Origin: an uncultured Lachnospiraceae bacterium
GTDB taxonomy: Bacteria > Bacillota > Clostridia > Lachnospirales > Lachnospiraceae
Direction: 5' to 3'
NCBI GenBank assembly: GCA_949893755.1
Contig: CATLCV010000011.1
Span: 1-53,071, forward strand
DNA length: 53,071 bases
Every line of letters begins with the position of its first letter. Position 1 is the first letter of the stretch. Positions 7,572-15,673 of this stretch are shown one piece after another. A model generated the notes under the pieces. The model did no database searches and was not told the DNA's origin. It was given only the letters and a program-made list of their open reading frames with translations. Both the position numbers and the translations under genes were made by a program.

Positions 7572-8735
7572 TTACACTGTGAGTCCCAGGCGGAGCTTCT
7601 GTAAGAACTGCTCGGAATCGTCAGAATCCTGCTTCTGATGGTTTTCCTTCTGCTGCTCCCGTTCGTCCTGTTTACCCTGCTGGTTCTCGTCGTTGTTCCG
7701 GTTCAGGTAGTCGGGTTCCTGCTTCTCCACAATGATCTTCGTCTCACCGCCCAGGTTCCTGTCGATGATCACACCGATCTCTCTCGCACGGTCGCCCAGC
7801 ACTTCCAGCGCTCTCTTCTCCGTACAGAAGATGGATACGGTTGCCTGGCCGTCCTGATACTGGATCTTGACTGCGATCTTGCCCAGGTTCGCCGGCTCGA
7901 TCTCGATCTCAAAGGAATCCACGCCTTCCTGCATCTTTCCAAGGATCTGGTCTGTCAGCTTGTCGGGCAGTTCTTCCGGCTGTGCCACATGGACCTTCGT
8001 CACTTCCTGAGGGATCTCCTCCTGAATGTTCCGGACAGGTGCCTGCGCTACCGGCGCTGCAGCGGACTGTTCCGCATGGGTATCATCCTGAGACTGGGTT
8101 TCCTCTCCTGCGGACTGGGTTTTCACCGTTTCCCTGCGGATCGGTGCTGTCTCTGCTGTTTCCGGCGCTGCTACCTGGACCTCAGGCTCTTTTACCTGAA
8201 CGGTCTCCTGACTCTTGACCTCTGCCTGGAAATTCGCTGCCGTATCTGCGGTCACATTCTGCTCTGGCTGTACATTGGCCTGTTCCGTCATTCCATCAGC
8301 GATCAGTTCTCCCGCAGCTGTCGGATCTACTGCCGCCACTTCTGTGTCCGCCTGAACCACCTCCGGCACTTCGATGACTACCTCCGGCTCGGTCGTCAGA
8401 ACCTCCGGGCGCATGCCCTGGCTCATCTGGTATGCCGCAAGCAGACCCCTTGCCTGGCTGTCGTCTGTGCTGACTGTCTCGTCTGCGGTGTCCTCGTTGG
8501 TGTCTGTTGTGTCGGTGTCCTTGCCTTCCTCAGGCTTTTTGGTTTCCTCGGTCTTCTCCGGCTTGCTGTCCTTGGATACTTCCTGCGCATTGCTGTCCTG
8601 GCTGCCGTCCTGCTTGCCTTCGAGCAGCTTCTTAAACTGGTCCGACTGTGCCTTTTGGGCTGACGCACCGGCTGTCTTGCCGCTGTCCGGCGCCTGGAAA
8701 CCGATGTCCATTGCCTTCACATTTACATTCACCAT
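7572..8735 (-). CDS. fliK: Flagellar hook-length control protein FliK
   Basis: This 387-residue protein has a long low-complexity, Glu/Thr/Ala/Pro/Val-rich first two thirds. A conserved C-terminal Flg_hook domain (about 285-375) follows, with the signature SFEIEIEPANLGKIAVKIQY, which interacts with FlhB to switch export specificity. The tail is Gln/Asn/Glu-rich. I place the start at the ATG at 8735 (MVNVNVKAMDIGF) because a perfect AAGGAGG lies 8 bases upstream. A longer reading to 8867 would cover the untranslated gap behind fliJ. FliK acts as a molecular ruler for the hook made by FlgE. Confidence 0.92.
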   Translation of the reverse strand: MVNVNVKAMDIGFQAPDSGKTAGASAQKAQSDQFKKLLEGKQDGSQDSNAQEVSKDSKPEKTEETKKPEEGKDTDTTDTNEDTADETVSTDDSQARGLLAAYQMSQGMRPEVLTTEPEVVIEVPEVVQADTEVAAVDPTAAGELIADGMTEQANVQPEQNVTADTAANFQAEVKSQETVQVKEPEVQVAAPETAETAPIRRETVKTQSAGEETQSQDDTHAEQSAAAPVAQAPVRNIQEEIPQEVTKVHVAQPEELPDKLTDQILGKMQEGVDSFEIEIEPANLGKIAVKIQYQDGQATVSIFCTEKRALEVLGDRAREIGVIIDRNLGGETKIIVEKQEPDYLNRNNDENQQGKQDEREQQKENHQKQDSDDSEQFLQKLRLGLTV

Positions 8736-8769
8736 TGGTTTTTCCTCCTTTCTGTCTCGATCCGAAATC

Positions 8770-8786
8770 CCCGTCAGAGACGGGCT
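8770..8786. repeat. Hairpin between fliJ and fliK
   Basis: CCCGTC and GACGGG pair around a 3-base loop within the 191-base gap between fliJ and fliK. Outer CCGA/TCGG arms may extend it. No T-run is present; I see no gene in this gap. Confidence 0.4.
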
Positions 8787-8926
8787 TCCGTGATCGGAAA
8801 TATTTTTATATGGTAACTGTAGTAAATACAGGGTTACCCCCTTATTCCATACGGCCGGGTGTGTCATGCCGCGGATACAGCAGCTCCCGGCTGTCCCTTC
8901 TTAAATGCAGACATGGCAATAAGTGA

Positions 8927-9379
8927 TCATCCGTTCAGCCTTGCCATGGCGTCCCTTGTGGTCACAAATTCTTCAATCAATAGTTCATCCTGTTTTAGTA
9001 CTTCTTTATCGTATTCAAACCGCTTCTTTTCTTTTAACTTATCAATGGAAGAGGTCTCCTTCTTTGCCTCCACGACTTCCTTCCGCTTGATCTCCTCCTG
9101 CTCCCGCAGCCTTGCAAGCTGTTCCTGCTTTCTGCGGATCTTCAGGCGCAGTGAGTCCAGGTAGTTTTCATAGGTATGCATCTCGTTGATCTTCATACCA
9201 TTCAGTTTATTCTCCCGAAACTCGGCGGCGCGTTGGCTGTACTCGTGTTCCAGTTCATCAATTGCGTTTTCACATTCCCTGATCTTCGCCAATATCCTGG
9301 CGTGCTCCCCTTTCAGGCTGTCCAGTACCTGCTCTTTATAACGAAGTACCGTGTCCAATGGGAAAAAGAATTTTTTCAT
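8927..9379 (-). CDS. fliJ: Flagellar export chaperone FliJ
   Basis: This 150-residue, highly charged, almost entirely helical protein is predicted to form a long antiparallel coiled coil, as FliJ does. The start MKKFFFPLDTVLRYKEQVLD is typical of the family (FxLxxVLxyK). FliJ sits in the centre of the FliI ATPase ring and links it to FlhA. It follows fliI directly in the order fliH-fliI-fliJ. The start is preceded by a GAGGA element about 10 bases upstream. Confidence 0.92.
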   Translation of the reverse strand: MKKFFFPLDTVLRYKEQVLDSLKGEHARILAKIRECENAIDELEHEYSQRAAEFRENKLNGMKINEMHTYENYLDSLRLKIRRKQEQLARLREQEEIKRKEVVEAKKETSSIDKLKEKKRFEYDKEVLKQDELLIEEFVTTRDAMARLNG

Positions 9380-9406
9380 CTTCGTGCGTCCTCGCTCTGA
9401 TTATTC

Positions 9407-9425
9407 GCGGCCTGCATGCGGCCGC
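9407..9425. repeat. GC-rich hairpin between fliI and fliJ
   Basis: GCGGCC and GGCCGC pair around a 7-base loop in the short fliI-fliJ gap, just upstream of the fliJ ribosome binding site. It may tune fliJ translation or message stability. Confidence 0.35.
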
Positions 9426-9434
9426 ACGGCATAT

Positions 9435-10763
9435 CTACTGCAGGATCCTCTGCATGATCCGCAGAGATTCCTCAACTGAAAAGCTTTCGTCTGTCTTCTG
9501 CATTAAGAATTCATTGACCTTGTCGATCTTGGAAATGGCAACGTCCAGTTTGGGGTTGGTCCCCGCCTTGTACGCACCGATGGAGATCAGGTCCTCATTT
9601 TTTGTATACAGGCTCAGGATATCCCGAAGCCTTGCCGCCGCGTCCTTATGCTCCTGGGGTACGATGCTGGACATCAGACGGGAGATGCTCGCGTTGATGT
9701 CAATGGCCGGGAAATGGTTCTCATTGGCCAGCTTTCTGGTCAGCACGATATGTCCGTCCAGGATGCCTCGTACCGTATCGGATATGGGTTCGTTGGTATC
9801 GTCCCCTTCTACCAGCACGGTGTAAACCCCGGTGATGGAGCCTTTTTCAAAATTCCCGCTGCGCTCTAAGAGCTTGGGAAATTCCGCGTAGATGGACGGG
9901 GTATATCCTCTCGCCACAGGCGGCTCTCCTGTGGCAAGCCCGATCTCGCGCTGTGCCATGGCGAAACGGGTGAGGGAGTCCATCATCAGCAGGACGTCCT
10001 TCCCCTGGTCTTTGAAATATTCGGCAATGGTGGTGGCTACCAGGGGACACTTGACACGGAGCATGGCGGGCTGATCCGAGGTGGCTACGACGACCACGCT
10101 CCTCTTCATCCCTTCCGGGCCCAGGTCATTTTCCACAAATTCGCGGACCTCACGGCCTCGCTCTCCTACCAGCGCAATAACGTTGATGTCTGCCTTGACG
10201 TTCTTCGCGATCATGCCGAGCAGGGTGCTCTTGCCCACGCCGCTTCCCGCGAAGATGCCGATACGCTGGCCCTTGCCGATGGTATTCATGCCGTCGATCG
10301 CCTTGACACCGAACTCCAGAGGATCGGAGATGGGCGGCCGGGACATGGGGTTAATAAATGCATTTTCTACATAGTAATATCTGGAGGAGGGCAGCGGCCC
10401 CTTGTCATCCATGGGGTTGCCCGTAGCGTCTATGATGCGCCCCCGCAGAAATTCTCCTACCGGGATCTTGAGACGCTTCCTGGTGTTCCGCACAAAGCTG
10501 CCTGCCGAAACGCCGCTCAGGTTCTCATAGGCCATGAGCTGCATCTTATCTTCCCGGAAGCCGACGACCTCCACAGGGATCTGCCTGCGCTTCTCCTCAT
10601 TGTAGATCATGGCGATATCACCGATGCTGGCGCGGTTTCCGGAGGATTCCATAGACATGCCGATTACATTTTCAATTTTTCCTATGTAGCTGACTGTCTC
10701 TGCTTTCTGGATCAGCTCCGGCAGCGTCGAAAACACTCGCGTGCACCTCGGTTTCTTTATCAA
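9435..10763 (-). CDS. fliI: Flagellum-specific ATPase FliI
   Basis: This protein of about 440 residues is the F1-beta-like ATPase of the flagellar type III export system. It has the Walker A loop GIFAGSGVGKSTLLGM (about 168-183), a Walker B segment VLLMMDSLTRFAMAQRE (about 255-271) and the family segment GEPPVARGYTPSIYAELP-like (GEPPVARGYTPSIYAEF). FliH holds it and FliJ sits in its centre. The longest start is a TTG at 10763, coupled to the fliH stop at 10770. A GTG at 10736 with GAGGTG 7 bases upstream is an equally good start that would shorten it by nine residues. Confidence 0.95.
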   Translation of the reverse strand: MIKKPRCTRVFSTLPELIQKAETVSYIGKIENVIGMSMESSGNRASIGDIAMIYNEEKRRQIPVEVVGFREDKMQLMAYENLSGVSAGSFVRNTRKRLKIPVGEFLRGRIIDATGNPMDDKGPLPSSRYYYVENAFINPMSRPPISDPLEFGVKAIDGMNTIGKGQRIGIFAGSGVGKSTLLGMIAKNVKADINVIALVGERGREVREFVENDLGPEGMKRSVVVVATSDQPAMLRVKCPLVATTIAEYFKDQGKDVLLMMDSLTRFAMAQREIGLATGEPPVARGYTPSIYAEFPKLLERSGNFEKGSITGVYTVLVEGDDTNEPISDTVRGILDGHIVLTRKLANENHFPAIDINASISRLMSSIVPQEHKDAAARLRDILSLYTKNEDLISIGAYKAGTNPKLDVAISKIDKVNEFLMQKTDESFSVEESLRIMQRILQ

Positions 10764-10769
10764 TATGCA

Positions 10770-11540
10770 CTACACCCTCACATTGTTCAGGATGTCTTTG
10801 ATATTTTCAAGCTGTGTGCTCACGCTGGCATCTATGATCTCGTCGGGAAGCTCAATGATGCAGGTTCCCTCCTCGCCGTTGTCCATGGTAATGATCTTGA
10901 TGTTGTCGGACAGCTTGGACATGGCGTCCAGAAATTCCGTATCCACATCCATGGATATGCCGGTGTCGCACTTGGTTATGTATATTTTTGCCCATTGCTT
11001 CTTGGTGATCTTGTCGGTGGCCGCAAGGATCATGCGCTTCACAATATCCCCGCTGGACTGCAGGCTGGTCTGGATGATCTTCTCCGCCACAGCCAGGGAT
11101 ATCCTTTTCAGGTCGTCCACATACTGCTCCAGAAGCTTTGCTTTTTCGATGGAAACACTCTCGATCACATCCGCGGCGTTGGTCTGCAGCTGACGGATCT
11201 CCTGATCCAGGAGCTTGCGCTGTTCCTCGTAGGCGTCCCGGGTTCCGGTCTGGCAGCCTTCCTCGTATCCGTCGCGAAATGCTTTCTGACGAAGGATGTC
11301 CGCCTGGCCGCGGGCGTCTGCAAGGATCTGCTCCGCCTTTTTTTCCGCCTCGCTTATGATCTCGTTTGCCCGCTCCGTGGCAAACTGCTCTTCCTTCGCT
11401 TCCTCCTCCGCCCCGCCGTCTTCCTCTTCTTCCTCTTCCGGCTCTTCGGCTGTTACGGTCCGCTCGATCCGGAACCCTGCGAAGAAGTCGTATGGCCGGA
11501 TATCCTGTGCTTCGTCCGGCTTTTTCATAATCCTGGGCAT
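10770..11540 (-). CDS. fliH: Flagellar export apparatus protein FliH
   Basis: This 256-residue protein has a Glu-rich N-terminal region (EEPEEEEEEDGGAEEE), a long Ala/Gln/Glu coiled coil with heptad-like repeats (about 60-150), and a C-terminal domain like V-ATPase subunit E (about 150-256). It binds FliI and docks it to the C ring. The start is placed at the ATG at 11540 because AAAGGA lies 8 bases before it; the ATG at 11549 overlaps that site. It lies between fliG and fliI, the standard position. Confidence 0.9.
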   Translation of the reverse strand: MPRIMKKPDEAQDIRPYDFFAGFRIERTVTAEEPEEEEEEDGGAEEEAKEEQFATERANEIISEAEKKAEQILADARGQADILRQKAFRDGYEEGCQTGTRDAYEEQRKLLDQEIRQLQTNAADVIESVSIEKAKLLEQYVDDLKRISLAVAEKIIQTSLQSSGDIVKRMILAATDKITKKQWAKIYITKCDTGISMDVDTEFLDAMSKLSDNIKIITMDNGEEGTCIIELPDEIIDASVSTQLENIKDILNNVRV

Positions 11541-11622
11541 CGGTATCATCCTTTCTATCTTTTATATACTCACGGCAGATTTATCTGGCGCGCAGTATAT
11601 CTTCCGTTTCAGACAGCCGGAA

Positions 11623-12642
11623 TCAGGCAATGATCTCGTCCTTGCCGCTCTTCACAATGATCAGCTCGCCTGCTTCTTCCAGACGGCGGATCACAGCTAC
11701 GATCCTCTGCTGTGCTTCTTCTACGTCGCGCAGACGGACATTGACCGTAACCTCCAGGTCGGAGCGGATGCTCTCTGCCATACGGCTGGATACATTTGCA
11801 AATACAAGATCCTTGATGTTCTGATCGGATCCTTTGAGGGCGTATACGATGTCCTTGACGTCGCATTCGCGGATGAATCTCTGGATGGACCTGTTGTCCA
11901 TGGATACAATGTCTTCGAATACGAACATCTTTTTCCGGATGGTCTCGGCCAGTTCTTCGTTTTCCTTGCCCAATTCGTCGAAGATAAACTTCTCGTTGGC
12001 GCGGTCCATGTTGTTCATGACCTCTGCTATGTAGTCGATACCGCCGATGGTTGTAAAGTCCGCGGTCGTCAGTACGCTCTCGAACCGCTTCTTCAGGGAG
12101 GCTTCTACGATCTTGATGGCCTCGGGAGACGCGCTCTCCATCTTGGCAATGGCCTCTACCACCTTGATCTGCTTCTCTTTGGGAAGCTCGCTGATGACAA
12201 ATGACGCCTGATCCGGGTCAGCATAGGAGAGGATCAGCGCGATCGTCTGGGGCCTCTCATGCTGCAGGAAGGAGAACAGGTTCTTCACATCGCTCTTGCG
12301 GATGAACTCGAAGGGCCGCGTCTTCATGGACTTGGCCAGCTTATCCAGCAAGGTCTGTGCCGTGCTCTCGCCGAACGCCTTTTCCAGGACCGCCCGGGCG
12401 TATTCCATACCGCCGTCGGTCACCACCTTCTGCGTGAGGCAGGTCTTGTAAAATTCATCCAGGACCGCCTCCATCTGCTCCGGGCTCACATGTCCCAGCT
12501 TGGCAACCTCTATGGTCAGCTTCTCTATATCTGATTCACTTAAATGCTTATAAATCTTGGATGCCTTGTCAGCCCCCAGAGAGACAACAACCGCTGCCGC
12601 CTTCTGTTCCGGTGTCAAGGTCGCTGCAGCATTAGCCTCCAT
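11623..12642 (-). CDS. fliG: Flagellar motor switch protein FliG
   Basis: This 339-residue protein shows the N-terminal FliF-binding domain (from LTPEQKAAAVVVSLGADKAS), the middle domain with the EHPQ-like motif written here as QHERPQTIALILSYA (about 128-142), and the C-terminal torque domain with charged residues (FVFEDIVSMDNRSIQRFIRE, about 240-260). It is the rotor part on which MotA acts. Its start overlaps the end of fliF by 11 bases, so translation is probably coupled. Length is the usual 330-340. Confidence 0.97.
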   Translation of the reverse strand: MEANAAATLTPEQKAAAVVVSLGADKASKIYKHLSESDIEKLTIEVAKLGHVSPEQMEAVLDEFYKTCLTQKVVTDGGMEYARAVLEKAFGESTAQTLLDKLAKSMKTRPFEFIRKSDVKNLFSFLQHERPQTIALILSYADPDQASFVISELPKEKQIKVVEAIAKMESASPEAIKIVEASLKKRFESVLTTADFTTIGGIDYIAEVMNNMDRANEKFIFDELGKENEELAETIRKKMFVFEDIVSMDNRSIQRFIRECDVKDIVYALKGSDQNIKDLVFANVSSRMAESIRSDLEVTVNVRLRDVEEAQQRIVAVIRRLEEAGELIIVKSGKDEIIA

Positions 12643-14206
12643 CTAAACCGCCCCCGTTCAGCCAGTTCTTCAATAACTGGGCAGATATCTCCGCATTCTG
12701 TTCCGCGAACTCCCGAATGCTCCTCTTCAGTTCCATACCTCTGTCGTTCTGAATCTGCTGAAGCTCCTGATTGAGATCAATATGCTCAACTTCTTCTTCC
12801 AGAAGTTCCTCTTCTTCCTCTTCTTCCTCAGCCCTGCGCCGTCTGATGATCAGTACCACAATGATACCTGTCAGGATCAGCAGCAATGCGACCGCCGCGA
12901 TGATCGCCCACAGCGGAACGCTCTCAAGCAGTGAGCTGCTTGCTGTCTCCGCGTCTTCATCGTCGTCCGCTCTTCCGTCGAACGGCGCGCTTGCCAGGGT
13001 GATCTTGTCAGCCTGTTCCGCCCGCGCGATCCCGGCCGCGTTGCCGACCAGAGAACGGAGCTGAGCTTCTCTCAGGCTTCCGAATCCATTTCCATTGACT
13101 ACGACGGATGCCGTCAGGTCATCCAGCGCGCCGGAATCGATCTGTCCCTGTTCCTTGATCTGATTCACAAGATAGTCCGTAGACCTGCTTTCGCTGGACG
13201 CGCTGGCGCCGTTGCCGTCGCCTTCTGTATTGTACTCGGCGGTGTCCGCGTTGGTCTCTGTCCCAACTACGCCCCCTGCCGTATTTCCCGTGCCGGACCT
13301 TTCATTATATGTATCTTCATGGCTGATGATTCCGGTCTTGTCTTCGTCATCGATCTTCTCCGGGGTGTTGTATGTGGTGGACTCCCGGATGAGCTGCTCC
13401 ATGTTGATCTTCGCTCTTACCGCAACGCTGACATTGTCCTCTCCGTAAATCGGTCCAAGGACTTTCAGGATCTTTTTCTCGATCTGTCCTTCCACAACTG
13501 CCGCGATCTCTTCCGCGTCCGAGCTGTTGGCCGTTCTGTTTTCTGATGTCTCAGATACGGTCTCTCCGGATGTTCCGTCTATAATGACAACCTCATCGAC
13601 CTCCATATTCGGAACGCTCTTTGCCACAAGCCGCTGCATACCCGCTGTCTGCTCCTTCGTCGGAGCGCTGCCGTCCTGCATAATGACTGTGACCGATCCG
13701 CTGGACTTCGTCTCCGAGTCATTGAGGACATAACGGTTATCCTCCCCCAGAGCGATCGTGACCTTGGCATCGGATACGCCTTCAAACATCTTAATGGTCG
13801 CGCCGATACGATCCTGCAGATCGTAAAGCTCGAGCTTTGATTTTTCCGAATCTGTAGTCAGCAAACTCGCATTTTTCAGATACGTATCATATGTAAAACC
13901 GCTCTTCGGGTAACCCTGCTGTACAAGAGTCGCCTTCGTCTGATCCACTACGTTCTCCGGCACCATGATGGTGGAATTGCCCTCGTAGCGGAACGCGATC
14001 TGTTCCTCCTGCAGCTTCGCCGTGATCTGCTGCGCCTCCTGCTCGCCCAGTCCGGTAAACAGGACTGCATACGGGCGGTTGTTGAGAATCAGCGCGATCA
14101 CGATCGCTGCCACGACAAGCACGGCGGCCACGGCAATAATGATCTTTTTCGTTTTACTGCTTAAATTTCCAGCAAATTCTTTGAATTGCCCCAACTTTTC
14201 TTTCAT
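12632..14206 (-). CDS. fliF: Flagellar MS-ring protein FliF
   Basis: This 524-residue protein has two membrane helices (about 21-42 and 430-455) framing a large extracytoplasmic part. That part contains ring-building motifs related to secretion lipoproteins (RPYAVLFTGLGEQEAQQI, GATIKMFEGVSDAKVTIALG). The cytoplasmic C-terminus is Glu-rich and ends in the FliG-binding helix (SAQLLKNWLNGGG). FliF nucleates the basal body. The second-half variable segment (about 300-345) is Asn/Thr/Ser/Gly-rich. It is translationally coupled to fliG and lies 241 bases after fliE. Confidence 0.97.
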   Translation of the reverse strand: MKEKLGQFKEFAGNLSSKTKKIIIAVAAVLVVAAIVIALILNNRPYAVLFTGLGEQEAQQITAKLQEEQIAFRYEGNSTIMVPENVVDQTKATLVQQGYPKSGFTYDTYLKNASLLTTDSEKSKLELYDLQDRIGATIKMFEGVSDAKVTIALGEDNRYVLNDSETKSSGSVTVIMQDGSAPTKEQTAGMQRLVAKSVPNMEVDEVVIIDGTSGETVSETSENRTANSSDAEEIAAVVEGQIEKKILKVLGPIYGEDNVSVAVRAKINMEQLIRESTTYNTPEKIDDEDKTGIISHEDTYNERSGTGNTAGGVVGTETNADTAEYNTEGDGNGASASSESRSTDYLVNQIKEQGQIDSGALDDLTASVVVNGNGFGSLREAQLRSLVGNAAGIARAEQADKITLASAPFDGRADDDEDAETASSSLLESVPLWAIIAAVALLLILTGIIVVLIIRRRRAEEEEEEEELLEEEVEHIDLNQELQQIQNDRGMELKRSIREFAEQNAEISAQLLKNWLNGGGLDGG

Positions 14207-14447
14207 GTTCCAATACTCTCTTATCTACATTTATTCCCGCATCGCTTAAGGATTCTGCGAAGCATCAGTACGGGATGCCCTTCGGGTACGGTTTCTCAAG
14301 ACACAAAGAACAATGTGCAACAGCCATATCACACATTGATTCATTGTTTGTCCCGCAAGGGCATTCTCTGTTATATGCCCTCCGGGATACAGGATTATAC
14401 CTTACAAAGCGGCCAAATGGCCATAATGGGATGCCCCTGGGTATGCA
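14207..14447 (-). promoter_or_regulatory. Structured 241-base gap between fliE and fliF
   Basis: No gene is visible. The gap contains three copies of a GGGCAT(C) core in both orientations, including a hairpin at about 14352-14387 with arms CCCG..GGGCAT and ATGCCC..CGGG, and a GGCCATTTGGCC hairpin near 14412-14423. A TATAAT (14394-14399, minus strand) might be a -10 element for fliF but has no convincing -35. Such a gap is unusual in this otherwise tight gene order. Confidence 0.45.
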
Positions 14448-14795
14448 TCATGAACTGAGACGCATGATCTCGTTGTATGCTTCCAGTGCTTTTGTCCTCA
14501 GCGCTGCCAGAAGATCTATGGAAAGCTGCGCCTGGGATGCCGCGATCCCTACCGTGTGCGGATCTTCGATCTGGCCTGTCGCCAGAAGGTACTGGTTCTT
14601 CGCCAGGTTCTGGTCCGTCTCCCTTACGTTGTTGATCGCTTCCTCAAAAATGCTTTTGAAGGCCGAGACTCCCTCCTGGCCCTTTACGCTTTTGGATGCG
14701 GATGCGGCGGAGCCTGTGCCTGTCACCGATCCGACAGAGCCGACTGCTCCGATCCTGTCCCATGGCTGGATGGGGGTGATGAACATATCTTCCAT
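14448..14795 (-). CDS. fliE: Flagellar hook-basal body protein FliE
   Basis: This 115-residue protein has a Gly/Ser/Ala-rich N-terminus followed by the conserved FliE block: FKSIFEEAINNVRETDQNLA (about 47-66), then LLATGQIEDPHTVGIAASQAQ (about 70-90), and ends LEAYNEIMRL. FliE joins the MS ring to the rod and is needed to start export of rod subunits. It lies between flgB and fliF; flgC, which normally separates flgB from fliE, is missing from this point. Confidence 0.95.
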   Translation of the reverse strand: MEDMFITPIQPWDRIGAVGSVGSVTGTGSAASASKSVKGQEGVSAFKSIFEEAINNVRETDQNLAKNQYLLATGQIEDPHTVGIAASQAQLSIDLLAALRTKALEAYNEIMRLSS

Positions 14796-15004
14796 AAGAT
14801 TCTATCGATCCTTTCTTCTTATTTTCTTCTCCGGAACAGCTTTCCTCTCCGGTTTCATATCTTCTATGAAGATATGAAACTAATACGCGGTCCATGCAAG
14901 CGCGAACCGCTTCGCCCCGGCAATATTCTGCGATGTCAGTGCGGACAAATCCATCTTCTGCCCGCCGTCCCATCATTTTTAGGAAAAAAATGAGTCAAAA
15001 AGTT
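14796..15004 (-). other. 209-base gap between flgB and fliE, at the usual place of flgC
   Basis: I find no open frame resembling flgC here. The gap holds a perfect inverted repeat at 14852-14880 (13-bp arms around TAT) and a second short inverted repeat near 14895-14918 (GCGGT/ACCGC). It may be the scar of flgC loss or movement, or simply a regulatory spacer. Confidence 0.4.
14852..14880. repeat. Perfect 13-bp inverted repeat
   Basis: GTTTCATATCTTC and GAAGATATGAAAC flank a 3-base loop. It lies between flgB and fliE and would form a stable hairpin in the operon RNA. A T-rich stretch does not follow on the minus strand, so it is not an obvious terminator. Confidence 0.65.
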
Positions 15005-15397
15005 TTACTGGCCTTTGATCGCGGTCTGATATCTCTTGATATCGGCCGTCACAGTCTGCAGCAAATATTGATAATGAAGGGAGGTTCTTGCCATATCTGC
15101 TTCTTCAACATCAGAATGGACATTGTTCTCATCCACCCTTGCAGAAGAATCATACGGGGTATATACAAAGTAGTCCGCCCCCGAGATCGCCTCACGCATC
15201 TGTGTGTTGCTCTTCGTCTGGCTGGCCGCCCGGAGTCTCTTGTCAAAGACCTCCTCAAAGCTGACATCCTTCTTCTTATAACCCGGTGTATCTACGTTGG
15301 CAAGGTTGTTCTGAACAACTTCCATCTTCCTCCAGAGGTAATCCAGAGACTTATTCGCCATTGACATGGTATTTCCAAATATGGAGCTTCCAAACAT
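15005..15397 (-). CDS. flgB: Flagellar basal-body rod protein FlgB
   Basis: This 130-residue protein begins MFGSSIFGNTMSMANKSLDY and has the rod motif VVQNNLANVDTPGYKKKDVS (about 27-46), with a C-terminal helix matching FlgB (HYQYLLQTVTADIKRYQTAI). It is the first gene of the early flagellar operon here. I use the ATG at 15397; a GTG at 15409 in frame is possible, since AAGGAAG lies just before both. It forms the proximal rod with FlgC, whose gene lies elsewhere in this window. Confidence 0.94.
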   Translation of the reverse strand: MFGSSIFGNTMSMANKSLDYLWRKMEVVQNNLANVDTPGYKKKDVSFEEVFDKRLRAASQTKSNTQMREAISGADYFVYTPYDSSARVDENNVHSDVEEADMARTSLHYQYLLQTVTADIKRYQTAIKGQ

Positions 15398-15523
15398 GAT
15401 ATGTATCACTTCCTTCTTATATTATTATGTATATTTTTTAACAGGGTGATCATTCGTATCGGCATTCTCTATCTGCTGAAAATCCTGAAAGTTTTTTCCG
15501 CAAACTACACCTATACCGGATTA

Positions 15524-15552
15524 ATGATACACCTTATTTTCTTAAAAGTCCA
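15524..15552 (-). promoter_or_regulatory. Predicted sigma-A-type promoter of the early flagellar operon
   Basis: On the minus strand TGGACT (15547-15552) and TATCAT (15524-15529) are separated by 17 bases, with an AT-rich region upstream. The leader to flgB would be about 120 bases. The -35 is imperfect (4 of 6 consensus positions), so an activator may be involved. Confidence 0.45.
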
Positions 15553-15673
15553 GTTTTTTCGGTGAAATTTTATATTAAAAATTTACCAGTCAAACGCTTC
15601 TGTTGAGCGGTTTTCCAGTATTTCCCGTATCATGTGGAGAAGGGATTATGCACACACAACATATGGGAATGGG

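Noticed and set aside
7638..8663. Long plus-strand frame opposite fliK
   Set aside because: It is a leucine-rich mirror of the repetitive Gln/Glu/Thr coding sequence of fliK and lacks a ribosome binding site.
8423..8668. Arg/Thr-rich minus-strand frame inside fliK
   Set aside because: It is an out-of-frame reading of the low-complexity part of fliK.
11296..12204. Plus-strand frame opposite fliG and fliH
   Set aside because: It spans two confirmed flagellar genes, has no recognisable domain and follows the codon shadow of the minus strand.
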